From the NCBI RefSeq assembly GCF_020179475.1, contig NZ_JAILXZ010000003.1, positions 607,353 through 671,352 of the forward strand: a stretch of 64,000 bases of DNA, read 5' to 3'. The notes below the pieces were generated by a model. The model worked only from the letters and a program-made list of their open reading frames with translations, did no database searches and was not told where the DNA came from. The position numbers and the translations under genes were made by a program. Below are positions 1 through 7,871 of this stretch, piece after piece; the first letter of the stretch is position 1; each line of letters begins with the position of its first letter. This stretch comes from Novosphingobium huizhouense. Its GTDB lineage: Bacteria > Pseudomonadota > Alphaproteobacteria > Sphingomonadales > Sphingomonadaceae.

Positions 1-12
1 TAATGCTTTGTT

Positions 13-1239
13 TTATATAAGGAGTTCTACCGCAGGCCCCTGCCCGAGGAAGTGCATCGGGCTGGCGCTGGCGCCGTACGCACCTGCACAAAATATCGCG
101 ACGAGGTCGCCTTCTTCGGCGCGCGGGAAACCGCCCTTGTCGGCCAGCCGGTCGAGCGGAGTGCACAGGCAGCCGACCACGCTTGCTTCCTCCTCGACCG
201 GCGCGTCGAAGCGGGTGGCGATGGCGCTGGGGTAGTTGCGGCGCACGACCGTGCCGAAATTGCCGCTCGCCGCAAGCTGGTGATGGAGCCCGCCGTCGGT
301 GACGAGGAAGACTTCGCCGTGGCTTTCCTTGCGGTCGATCACCCGCGTCAGGTAGACCCCGGCTTCGCCGACGAGATAGCGCCCCAGTTCGATGCAGAAG
401 GCGGTGTCGCGCAGCACCTGCGGCAGCGCAGCGAACCGCTCGGCGAGCGCCGCGCCGACCGCGGCGATGTCGACCGGCGTGTCGCCCGGGAAATAGGGGA
501 TGCCGAAGCCGCCGCCGAGATTGCACCTGGGCAAGGCGACGCCGGCCTCCTCGGCAAGCCGCGCGGCAAGCTGCAGCGTCTGCGCCTGCGTTTCGATGAT
601 CGCGGCGGCGTCGAGCGCCTGGCTGCCGGCGAAGATGTGGAAGCCGCGCCATTGGGCATCGGCATCGACGAGCCGCCGGGCAAGCGCCGGCACCTTGTCG
701 GCGTCGATCCCGAACGGCTTGGCGCCGCCGCCCATCTTCATGCCCGAGCCCTTGAGGTCGAAATCGGGATTGACCCGGATCGCAAGGCGCGGCGCGAGCC
801 CCACGCGCGCGGCGATGGCGAGCGCCCGCTCGGCTTCGCGCTCCGACTCAAGATTGAGCGTTACACCCTTGATAATCGCCAGTTCCAGCTCCGCATCGCG
901 CTTGCCCGGGCCGGCGAAGCTGACGCAGGCGGGGTCGATCCCCGCGGCCTCGACCAGTGCGAGTTCACCCGCCGAGGCGATGTCGAAGCCATCGACCAGG
1001 CCGGTCATGTGGCCGAGCAGCGGGCCGAACGGATTGGCCTTGACCGCGTAGTGGATCGCAAGGCGCGCGGGCATCGCCGCACGCAATTGCGCCACCCGCG
1101 CATCGAGCCGGTCGCGCACATAGACGAACAGCGGCGTGCGTCCCGCTTCGGCGGCAAGGTCGCTCGCCTTGCGTCCGGCGATCGCCAGCTCGCCGTCGAT
1201 CGCGGCAAATCCTGCGGGAATGGGTCCGAGCGGCTTCAT
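13..1239 (-). CDS. PLP-dependent decarboxylase, exosortase A system-associated
   Basis: A 408-residue fold-type III PLP decarboxylase of the ornithine/diaminopimelate decarboxylase superfamily. The PLP lysine is Lys67 in YAVKANP, and an ELGR segment and a C-terminal GAYG segment of the family are present. It fits the subfamily found beside exosortase A genes, whose substrate is unknown; it is thought to help make a small acyl-linked precursor for exopolysaccharide or protein modification. I chose the ATG at 1239 because it overlaps the stop of the upstream ligase by four bases (ATGA), which implies translational coupling. The open frame continues upstream inside the ligase gene but only as an antisense-like GC-rich frame without family similarity. 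Family assignment is firm; the biochemical role is not known. Confidence 0.88.
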   Translation of the reverse strand: MKPLGPIPAGFAAIDGELAIAGRKASDLAAEAGRTPLFVYVRDRLDARVAQLRAAMPARLAIHYAVKANPFGPLLGHMTGLVDGFDIASAGELALVEAAGIDPACVSFAGPGKRDAELELAIIKGVTLNLESEREAERALAIAARVGLAPRLAIRVNPDFDLKGSGMKMGGGAKPFGIDADKVPALARRLVDADAQWRGFHIFAGSQALDAAAIIETQAQTLQLAARLAEEAGVALPRCNLGGGFGIPYFPGDTPVDIAAVGAALAERFAALPQVLRDTAFCIELGRYLVGEAGVYLTRVIDRKESHGEVFLVTDGGLHHQLAASGNFGTVVRRNYPSAIATRFDAPVEEEASVVGCLCTPLDRLADKGGFPRAEEGDLVAIFCAGAYGASASPMHFLGQGPAVELLI

Positions 1240-2762
1240 TGCGCCTGCCCTTGCGCGAGTTCGGCGGCGAGCGCAACGCGGTCGAGCTTGCCGTTGGGGC
1301 TGACCGGCATCGCCTCGCGCCAGTGGACGTGGCGCGGCACCATGAAGTTGGGCAGCATTGCCGCGAGCGCCGTGGTCAGCGCGCGCGTATCGGCCTCGCC
1401 TGCTGCGCGGGCGACGAGGTGGATCGCCTGGCCGAGATGCGGATCGGGCAGGCCCAGCGCCACCGCTTCGGCGACGAGGCCGGTCGCCACCGCCGCCTCT
1501 TCGACTTCCTGCGGGCTGACGCGGTTGCCGCTGGTCTTGATCATCGCATCGCGCCGCCCGACGAAATGGAGCAGCCCTTGCGCGTCGCGCCGCACCCGGT
1601 CGCCCGACCACACCGCCATGCCGCCGAGGCGTGAAAACGCCGGCGCGGGCCTGAAGCGCTCGGCAGTGCGCGCGGCGTCCTGCCAGTAGCCCTGCGCGAC
1701 GAGCGGCCCGGCGTGGACCAGCTCGCCCTCCTCGTCCGGCCCGGCTTCGCCGCCATCGTCGGTCACCACGAGGATCTCGGCGAACGGAATCGCCCGGCCG
1801 ATCGAGGTCGGGTGCGCATCGACCAGCGCCGGATCGAGGTAGGTGGAGCGGAACGCCTCGGTCAGCCCGTACATCGGGTAGAGATCGGCCTGCGGGAAGG
1901 TGGTGCGCAGGGCGCGGACCAGCGACGGGTTGAGCGCCCCGCCGCTGTTGGTCAGCCGCCGCAGCTTCGCCGCGACTTCGGACGGCCACTGAAGTTCGAC
2001 CAGTTGCAGCCACAGCGGCGGCACGGCGGCGATGGTCGTGATGTCGTGGCGTTCGACCGCCTTCATCACGTCGCGCGCCATCAGGTAGTCGAGCGGGATC
2101 ACCGCGCCGCCCGCATGCCAGGTCGAAAGCAGCTGGTTCTGGCCGTAGTCGAAGGCGAAGGGCAGCACCGCCAGCACGCGGTCCGCGGGCGCGATCTTCA
2201 GGTAGTGCGCCACGCTCGCCGCGCCGAGCCAGAGGTTGGCGTTCGACAGCATCACCCCCTTGGGCCGCCCGGTCGAGCCGCTGGTGTAGAGGATCGCGGC
2301 GAGCCCGCCGTCTTCACCCTGCGAGGCAGGAAGCGGCTCCATCCCGCTGATTTCCTGCAGAACCTGCGCCTCGTCCCAGGGCGCCGCCCGCGCCAAGTCG
2401 CCGCTTTCGAGCGTGTCGAGCCGCGCCTTGTTGGCAAGCAGCAGCCGCGCGCCGCTGTCGGCGAGGATATGCGCCACCTGCGCGCGCTTGAGCAGCGGGT
2501 TGACCGGCACGTAGACGTGGCCTGCCCGCACCGCGGCGAGCGGCATCAGGCAGGTCAGCTCGCCCTTGCCCGCCCAGGTTGCAATGCGTTCACCCTTCCC
2601 CGATACCTTGCCACGCAACCAGGCGGCGAGCTGACCGACGCGGGCGTCGAGCTCGACATAGGTCAGCGCGCCCGCCTTGAGCACCAGCGCGGGCGCATCG
2701 GCGCGGCCCTGCTGCGGCAGGTGGTCGAGCGGGCGGACGGTGGCGTCGGGAGCATCGGGCAC
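1236..2762 (-). CDS. Acyl-CoA ligase (AMP-forming), exosortase A system-associated
   Basis: A 508-residue ANL-superfamily adenylating enzyme. The P-loop-like motif YTSGSTGRPKG lies at residues 159-169, the adenine-binding YGLTEAF segment in the middle, and the catalytic lysine motif PNGKLDR near the C-terminus, so both adenylation and thioesterification steps look intact. It is full length for the family. It would activate a carboxylic acid and load it on CoA or on the acyl carrier protein at 3831-4124. It is first in a two-gene leftward operon with the PLP decarboxylase (4-base overlap) and is divergent from the GNAT protein gene, with only 40 bases between them. This ligase/decarboxylase pair is a hallmark of exosortase A gene clusters; the exosortase is not in the window. 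Confidence 0.88.
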   Translation of the reverse strand: MPDAPDATVRPLDHLPQQGRADAPALVLKAGALTYVELDARVGQLAAWLRGKVSGKGERIATWAGKGELTCLMPLAAVRAGHVYVPVNPLLKRAQVAHILADSGARLLLANKARLDTLESGDLARAAPWDEAQVLQEISGMEPLPASQGEDGGLAAILYTSGSTGRPKGVMLSNANLWLGAASVAHYLKIAPADRVLAVLPFAFDYGQNQLLSTWHAGGAVIPLDYLMARDVMKAVERHDITTIAAVPPLWLQLVELQWPSEVAAKLRRLTNSGGALNPSLVRALRTTFPQADLYPMYGLTEAFRSTYLDPALVDAHPTSIGRAIPFAEILVVTDDGGEAGPDEEGELVHAGPLVAQGYWQDAARTAERFRPAPAFSRLGGMAVWSGDRVRRDAQGLLHFVGRRDAMIKTSGNRVSPQEVEEAAVATGLVAEAVALGLPDPHLGQAIHLVARAAGEADTRALTTALAAMLPNFMVPRHVHWREAMPVSPNGKLDRVALAAELAQGQAQ

Positions 2763-2802
2763 GGAACAACTCGCGCAAGGTTTGAAGAGAGCAGGGAACT
2801 CG

Positions 2803-3816
2803 TTGGCGATCCGGGTCTATCACGTCGATCTTGCAGAAGCGCAAGCCGATCCGGCGCTCGCCAGCCTGCTCGGCCGCTCGGCGACGAGCGCGCCGTTCGA
2901 CCGGCTCGACTGGCTGCGCCTGCTCGGCGAAGAGTGCCTTGGCGCCGAGCGCTGCTTCCTCGCCGTGGCGCGCGAAGGCGAGCGGATCGCAGCGCTGCCG
3001 CTTTGCGAGACGGCGTTCGGCTACGAGCAGCTCGGCAACTGGTACAGCTTCCGCGTAGGCCCGCGCGGGGGCGACGACGCGCTCCTCGCCGCGCTCGTCG
3101 CCCGCCTGCGCCGCCCGCTGCGCCTGCAGCCGATGCTGCGCGAGGACGCCGAGCGCCTCGCCCGCGCGCTGCGCCGCGCGGGGTGGATGGGGCGCAGCGA
3201 ACCGTGCGGCGTCAATTACTTCACCGACCTGTCCTCGGGCAGTTTCGAGGACTGGTGGGCGCGCCGGCCGGGCGCGCTGCGCGAAACGGTGCGGCGCAAG
3301 GGCCGCGCGGGCACGGTCGCGCTGTCGATCGCCACGGACTTTGCCGATTCCGACTGGGACGCCTACGAGGCGGTCTATGCGCGCAGCTGGAAGCCGGCCG
3401 AGGCGAGCCCGCGCTTCCTGCGCCGCTTCGCCCGCGCCGAAGCCGAAGCGGGCGCGCTGCGGCTCGGCCTTGCGCGGATCGACGGCGAGCCGGTGGCGGC
3501 GCAGTTCTGGACGGTGGAAGGCGGCACCGCCTGGATCCACAAGCTCGCGCACGACGAGCGGTTCGCGGCGCGCTCGCCCGGCACGCTGCTCAGCCACGCG
3601 ATGTTCGCCCGCGCGATCGAGGTCGATCGGGTGACCCGGATCGATTTCGGGACAGGCGCCGATGCCTACAAGCGCGACTGGATGGACGCCGTCCGGCCGC
3701 TCCATGCGCTTGAATTCCATCGACCTTTTTCACCCGCAAGCTGGCTGCGGCTGGCTCGCCTCGCCGCGCGCGCGCTGGTCAAGCGCCCCCTTGTCTTGCC
3801 CCCCGGTGCTGGCTAG
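2803..3816 (+). CDS. GNAT/CelD-like acyltransferase, exosortase cluster
   Basis: About 337 residues with the double-GNAT architecture of CelD/BcsL and FemAB-like proteins. An N-terminal half contains RLDWLRLLGEE, and a C-terminal half carries WTVEGGTAWIHKLAHDE followed by the IDFGTGADAYKRDW segment that typifies exopolysaccharide-associated GNAT proteins. It probably transfers an acyl or aminoacyl group, perhaps from the neighbouring acyl carrier protein; this is inference from context. I prefer the TTG start at 2803, preceded by AGGGA at about five bases, because earlier in-frame starts lie inside the divergent ligase gene. It is the first gene of a rightward operon that continues into the ACP and hydrolase genes. 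Confidence 0.75.
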   Translation: MAIRVYHVDLAEAQADPALASLLGRSATSAPFDRLDWLRLLGEECLGAERCFLAVAREGERIAALPLCETAFGYEQLGNWYSFRVGPRGGDDALLAALVARLRRPLRLQPMLREDAERLARALRRAGWMGRSEPCGVNYFTDLSSGSFEDWWARRPGALRETVRRKGRAGTVALSIATDFADSDWDAYEAVYARSWKPAEASPRFLRRFARAEAEAGALRLGLARIDGEPVAAQFWTVEGGTAWIHKLAHDERFAARSPGTLLSHAMFARAIEVDRVTRIDFGTGADAYKRDWMDAVRPLHALEFHRPFSPASWLRLARLAARALVKRPLVLPPGAG

Positions 3817-3830
3817 AGGCCGGAAAAAGC

Positions 3831-4124
3831 ATGATTTCGGGCGGAGCGATGAGGGTGAACGCAGTGGCCAGTGACGAAACCGACGACCGGCTGCGCGCCA
3901 TCCTGCGCGACGTGCTGGGCCTGAGCGCCGAAACGGTCGCCGGCTTCGATGCCGGAACCGCGCTGTTCGGCGCGCTGCCCGAGCTCGATTCGATGGCCGT
4001 CGCCGGTCTGCTGACCGAGATCGAGGACCGCTTCGGCATCGTCATCGACGACGACGAGATCGATGGCGAAGTGCTCGAAACTTACGGCGCCCTGCTCGCC
4101 TTCACCGCCGCGCGGGTCGGCTAG
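3831..4124 (+). CDS. Acyl carrier protein, exosortase A-associated
   Basis: A 97-residue acidic acyl carrier protein. The phosphopantetheine attachment serine is Ser54 in ELDSMAV, followed by the acidic helix EDRFGIVIDDDEID. It lies 14 bases after the GNAT gene and before two hydrolase-fold genes, so it probably carries the acyl intermediate activated by the ligase at 1236-2762. The ATG at 3831 has GGA six bases upstream. A second in-frame ATG at 3849 has a purine stretch too close to serve well as a ribosome binding site, so I favour the first. Confidence 0.85.
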   Translation: MISGGAMRVNAVASDETDDRLRAILRDVLGLSAETVAGFDAGTALFGALPELDSMAVAGLLTEIEDRFGIVIDDDEIDGEVLETYGALLAFTAARVG

Positions 4125-4188
4125 CGCGACGCTACGCAGCCGACCGGGGCGACACCAGCGCGACGATGCGCTATCGCGCGGCAACGTC

Positions 4189-4857
4189 ATGGATTTCCGC
4201 GCGACCTGGACCTGCCCCGGCCCCGATGGCCTGACCGACGAACACGCCGTCGCCTTCGACCGCGGCCGGCAGCGCCGCGTGCTGATCGTGCCGGCGCTGT
4301 TCGAGGAACAGAACCGCACGCGCCGCCTGCTCGTGGAAACCATGCGCCGGCTCGACGCGGCGGGGATCGACAGCTTCCTGCCCGATCTTCCGGGCTGCAA
4401 CGAGAGCCCGCAGGACCTTGCCCGGCAGAGCCTCCATTCGTGGCGGCAGGCGATGGCCGATGCCGCGCGCCAGCTTGGCGCCAACGCGGTGCTCGCGGTC
4501 CGCGGCGGGGCGCTGGTGCTGCCCGCGCACCTGCCCGGCCAGGTGCTCGAGCCGGTCGCGGGCGCGACGCTGCTGCGCCAGCTGTTGCGCGCGCGCGTGC
4601 TCGCCGCGCGCGAAGCGGGCGACCATGCCTCGATCGACGCGCTGCTCGACCAGGGGCGCGAACGTGGGCTGGTGCTGGCCGGCTACCGCCTTGCCCCGGC
4701 AATGATCGCCGGGCTCGAAAGCGCGCTGCCCGCGCACGAGGGCCAGCGCACCATCCTGCTGGCCGAGCTCGGCGGCGGCGCGGCGCCGTGGTCGCGCGCC
4801 GAACCGGGCGAAAGCGCGCAGCAGTCCACCGCGCTGGCCCGGATCGTCGCGGCATGA
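4189..4857 (+). CDS. Alpha/beta-hydrolase-like protein (exosortase hydrolase 2-like), active site degenerate
   Basis: A 222-residue protein whose N-terminal half (VLIVPALFEEQNRTRR, then a DLPGCNES segment) resembles the exosortase A-associated hydrolase 2 group. The place where the nucleophile elbow GxSxG should be reads VRGGALVLP, so no catalytic serine or cysteine is visible; it may be a pseudo-enzyme or a structural partner of the next gene. The start at 4189 follows the ACP gene by 64 bases. Its stop overlaps the ATG of hydrolase 1 at 4854-4857. The family call is moderate and the loss of catalysis is inference from the motif. Confidence 0.65.
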   Translation: MDFRATWTCPGPDGLTDEHAVAFDRGRQRRVLIVPALFEEQNRTRRLLVETMRRLDAAGIDSFLPDLPGCNESPQDLARQSLHSWRQAMADAARQLGANAVLAVRGGALVLPAHLPGQVLEPVAGATLLRQLLRARVLAAREAGDHASIDALLDQGRERGLVLAGYRLAPAMIAGLESALPAHEGQRTILLAELGGGAAPWSRAEPGESAQQSTALARIVAA

Positions 4858-5639
4858 TGCGCCGGCATCTCGGCTTCGACTGCGAAGGCGCGCGGCTCGC
4901 CGCGACGCTCGACATGCCCAACGCCTCGCGGCCTGCCGGGCTGCTGGTGGTCTCGGGCGGCAACGAGATCCGCAGTGGCGCCTTTGCCGGGATGGCGCAG
5001 CTGACCGCGCGCCTGGCGCGCGAGCACGCCGTTCCGTGCCTGCGCTTCGACCGGCGCGGCGTGGGCGAGAGCGAAGGCGACAACCACGGCTTCCGATCGA
5101 GCGCGCCCGACATCGCCGCCGCGCTGGCCGCGTTCCGGCAGGCCGCGCCGCATGTCCGGCGGGTGATCGGCTTCGGCATCTGCGATGCGGCGAGCGCGCT
5201 CGCCCTGTTCGGCGCGGAAGCGGGTCTCGACGGCCTCGTCCTTGCGAACCCGTGGACGCTGGACGACGCCGGGGACGATGCCACCTTCCCCGCGGGCGCG
5301 CTGTGGCGGCGCTACCTCGGCAAGCTGGCGCGCCCCGGCGAATGGCGGCGGCTGCTGAGCGGCGGCGTGAATCTTGCCGGCATGGCCCGCGACATGAGCG
5401 GCGCCGCGCGCCAAGGCGGCGGATCGTCGCTGACGCGCGAGATGGAGCAGTCGCTCGCGCGCTTTGCCGGGCCGGTGACGATCCTGCTGGCCGAGCGCGA
5501 CCGCACCGCGCAGCTGTTCGAAGCCGCCTGGCCGCGCGGCGATGCGCGCGTGCTGCGCCACGCGAGCGCGGGCCACGCCTTCGACGAGGAGACGGCGCGC
5601 GACTGGCTGGTCGCGCGCCTCGTCGAAGCGCTCGCCTGA
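4854..5639 (+). CDS. Alpha/beta hydrolase, exosortase A-associated hydrolase 1
   Basis: A 261-residue alpha/beta hydrolase with the FDRRGVGESEG segment and a cysteine in the nucleophile position (Cys110 in FGICDAASA). The cysteine-containing elbow GxCDxAS is characteristic of the exosortase-associated hydrolase 1 group. An acid (ILLAERDR) and a histidine (SAGHAFDEE) complete a plausible triad. It overlaps the preceding gene by four bases, so the two are probably co-translated. It ends three bases before the convergent trxB. It may release or transfer an acyl group in the exosortase-linked pathway; the exact substrate is unknown. Confidence 0.78.
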   Translation: MMRRHLGFDCEGARLAATLDMPNASRPAGLLVVSGGNEIRSGAFAGMAQLTARLAREHAVPCLRFDRRGVGESEGDNHGFRSSAPDIAAALAAFRQAAPHVRRVIGFGICDAASALALFGAEAGLDGLVLANPWTLDDAGDDATFPAGALWRRYLGKLARPGEWRRLLSGGVNLAGMARDMSGAARQGGGSSLTREMEQSLARFAGPVTILLAERDRTAQLFEAAWPRGDARVLRHASAGHAFDEETARDWLVARLVEALA

Positions 5640-5642
5640 ACC

Positions 5643-6617
5643 TTATTCGGCGGCTTCGCTCTGCAGCGCGGCGAAGTCGAGTTCGGCGAGGAAGCGCTCG
5701 GCATCGAGCGCGGCCATGCAGCCGGTGCCCGCCGCCGTCACCGCCTGGCGATAGGTGTGGTCCATGACGTCGCCGCAGGCGAAGACGCCGGGGATCGCGG
5801 TCTTGGGCGTGCCCGGCTGGACCACGATGTAGCCGCTCTCGTCGAGTTCGAGCTTGCCCTTGAACAATTCGGTCGCGGGCGCATGGCCGATGGCGACGAA
5901 GGCGCCGTCGGTGGCGAGCGACGATTTCTCGCCGGTGACGGTGTCGACCAGTTCGACCGCCTGCAGGCCGCCGCCGCCGAGATCGCCCGAGAAGCTTTCG
6001 ACCGCCTTGTTCCACAGCACCTTGACGTTGGGATGCGCGAACAGCCGATCCTGCAGGATCTTCTCGGCGCGCAGGCTGTCGCGGCGGTGGATCAGGGTGA
6101 CGTCGGGCGAATGGTTGGTGAGGTAGAGCGCCTCTTCCACCGCGGTGTTGCCGCCGCCGATCACCACGACCTTCTTGCCGCGATAGAAGAAGCCGTCGCA
6201 GGTGGCGCAGGCCGAGACGCCCTTGCCCGAGAACTCGACCTCGCCGGGCACGCCGAGCCATTTCGCCTGCGCGCCGGTGGCGATGACGAGCACGTCGCCC
6301 TCGTAGATGTCGCCGCTGTCGCCCACGGCGCGGAAGGGCGATCCCTCCATGCTGACTTCGGTGATCGTGTCCCACAGCATGCGGGTGCCGACGTGTTCGG
6401 CCTGGGCCTGCATTTCCTGCATCAGCCAGGGTCCCTGGATCACGTCGCGGAAACCGGGATAATTCTCGACGTCGGTGGTGATCGTCAGCTGGCCGCCCGG
6501 CTGCAGGCCCTGCACCACGATCGGCTCCATCCCGGCGCGCGCGCCGTAGATCGCGGCCGAGAGGCCGGCGGGGCCGGAGCCGATGATGAGCATGCGGGTC
6601 TTGTGCGTGGTGGGCAT
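5643..6617 (-). CDS. trxB: Thioredoxin-disulfide reductase
   Basis: A 324-residue cytosolic flavoenzyme that reduces thioredoxin with NADPH. Visible features are the FAD-binding GSGPAG at residues 13-18, the redox-active CATC (Cys137/Cys140), an NADPH-binding GGGNTAVEEAL segment after residue 150, and the C-terminal FAD motif GVFACGDVMD. Length is normal for the family. The ATG at 6617 is preceded by GGAGG at good spacing. It is a single housekeeping gene separating the exosortase cluster from the catabolic block. Confidence 0.96.
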   Translation of the reverse strand: MPTTHKTRMLIIGSGPAGLSAAIYGARAGMEPIVVQGLQPGGQLTITTDVENYPGFRDVIQGPWLMQEMQAQAEHVGTRMLWDTITEVSMEGSPFRAVGDSGDIYEGDVLVIATGAQAKWLGVPGEVEFSGKGVSACATCDGFFYRGKKVVVIGGGNTAVEEALYLTNHSPDVTLIHRRDSLRAEKILQDRLFAHPNVKVLWNKAVESFSGDLGGGGLQAVELVDTVTGEKSSLATDGAFVAIGHAPATELFKGKLELDESGYIVVQPGTPKTAIPGVFACGDVMDHTYRQAVTAAGTGCMAALDAERFLAELDFAALQSEAAE

Positions 6618-6732
6618 TGCGGGGAACCTCCAGTCGAAGGCGGAGATAGATTCACCGGGCGGCGATTACGAGTCCGCCCGGCGAGTTTTCCCTTGCGCCA
6701 TGGCAACCGCGGGTTTCAGCCCGCCGCGCCCG

Positions 6733-7167
6733 TCATTCGACGAAGACGATGCGATAGGCGCGGTAGGTGAACTTCCAGGCGCCGTCGATCCGGCGCAGGC
6801 GATCGTCGTAGCGGCCATTGTTGTAGACGCGCTTGCCGGTCTGGGGATCGTCGTAGATCTCGATGGTGTAGGCGACGGCCTTCGCCTCGTCCCCCTCCAC
6901 TTCGATCGAGCCGGGCTGCATGAAGTAGACCATCGGCCGGGTCATGTTGTCGAGGCCATAGGCCTTCATCGATTCGACCCAGGCGGCGACGATCGTCTCG
7001 CGGCCGGAGAACACCCCGAGGTCGGGGTATTCGGGCAGCTCCCACTGCGCGTCCTCGGCCCATATCGAGCCCCAGAGATCGGCATCCTTCGTCATCACGC
7101 CGTGGGCGTGGGTGTCCATCAGTTCGCGGATCGCGACGCGGTCCTCGATCGGGCCGGTGAACGGCAT
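6733..7167 (-). CDS. SnoaL-like (NTF2-fold) protein
   Basis: A 144-residue protein of the SnoaL/NTF2-like alpha+beta barrel family, recognisable by the N-terminal PIEDRVAIRELMDTHAHGV helix, EDAQWELPEY, and the C-terminal NGRYDDRLRRIDGAWKF strand. Such proteins in catabolic clusters act as small isomerases, hydratases or dehydratases, or as ring-hydroxylase beta-like proteins; here the reaction is unknown. It is last in a leftward operon Rieske oxygenase - SDR - SnoaL, 17 bases after the SDR gene. The ATG at 7167 has a purine-rich AAGGA upstream. Similar proteins occur at 12168-12608 and 61996-62409. Confidence 0.8.
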   Translation of the reverse strand: MPFTGPIEDRVAIRELMDTHAHGVMTKDADLWGSIWAEDAQWELPEYPDLGVFSGRETIVAAWVESMKAYGLDNMTRPMVYFMQPGSIEVEGDEAKAVAYTIEIYDDPQTGKRVYNNGRYDDRLRRIDGAWKFTYRAYRIVFVE

Positions 7168-7184
7168 TGGTAGTCCTTCCGTTC

Positions 7185-7868
7185 TTACCAGGCGTGGGGT
7201 TCGCCGTTCCACTTGAGGAAATCGCCCGAGGTCTCGAGCGTCCAGTCGGCGGCGACCTTGCGGATGCCAGCGGCGGATTCAGCCGGGGTGATGTCGGCGC
7301 CCGCGCCGCCCATGTCGGTCTGCACCCAGCCCGGGTGGACGAGGCCGACGATCACGCCGCGCGGCCTGAGGTCGATCGCGACCGAGCGCATCAGCCGGTT
7401 GAGCGCGGCCTTCGACGCGGCATAGGCGTAGAAACCGCCGTAGGGCCAGGTCGAGGCGGCGAGCTGGCTGGTGATGTTGATGACCCGGGCCCCTTCGCCA
7501 AGGCGCGGCAGGAAAGCCTGCAGCACCCGCAACGGCCCCTGCACCATCACGTTGAAGGTGTCGTTCCACGCCTGCCAGTCGGCGGTTTCGAGCTCCTTTT
7601 CCGAGGACGGGCCGGTCACGCCCGCGACGTTGTAGAGCACGTCGATGGGATCGTCGCCGCTCGCGCTCGCGGCAGCGCGGACCGAGGCGTCGTCGGCGAC
7701 GTCCATCGCCACGATGCGGAGCCGCCCGTCCGACGAAGCGGCGAGGTCGGCCAGTGCTGCGCTGGCAGAGCGCGCCAGCGCGATCGCCGTGTCCCCCGCC
7801 TCGATGTGCTGGCGGGCGAGCTCGAGCCCGATGCCGCGCGCGGCGCCGGTGATTGCTACGGTTGCCAT
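7185..7868 (-). CDS. SDR family oxidoreductase (short, CsgA-like)
   Basis: A 227-residue classical short-chain dehydrogenase. The nucleotide-binding motif TGAARGIG is at residues 7-14, NVAG at about 80-83, a serine in NITSQ, and the catalytic Tyr149-x3-Lys153 in YAASK. It is shorter than the usual 250 residues and its tail resembles CsgA-type SDRs. It starts three bases before the stop of the upstream Rieske oxygenase gene is cleared, with GGAGAAGG as ribosome binding site, so the two are co-transcribed. It may oxidise a dihydrodiol or alcohol produced by that oxygenase; substrate inferred only from context. Confidence 0.88.
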   Translation of the reverse strand: MATVAITGAARGIGLELARQHIEAGDTAIALARSASAALADLAASSDGRLRIVAMDVADDASVRAAASASGDDPIDVLYNVAGVTGPSSEKELETADWQAWNDTFNVMVQGPLRVLQAFLPRLGEGARVINITSQLAASTWPYGGFYAYAASKAALNRLMRSVAIDLRPRGVIVGLVHPGWVQTDMGGAGADITPAESAAGIRKVAADWTLETSGDFLKWNGEPHAW

Positions 7869-7871
7869 GGC

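Noticed and set aside
1713..3713. Very long open frames antisense to clear genes (here and at 7167-9314, 19687-21831, 35282-36560, 44757-47396)
   Set aside because: Third-position GC bias leaves the other frames open. The translations are Arg/Ala/Gly-rich without family motifs, while the opposite strand has complete, recognisable proteins.
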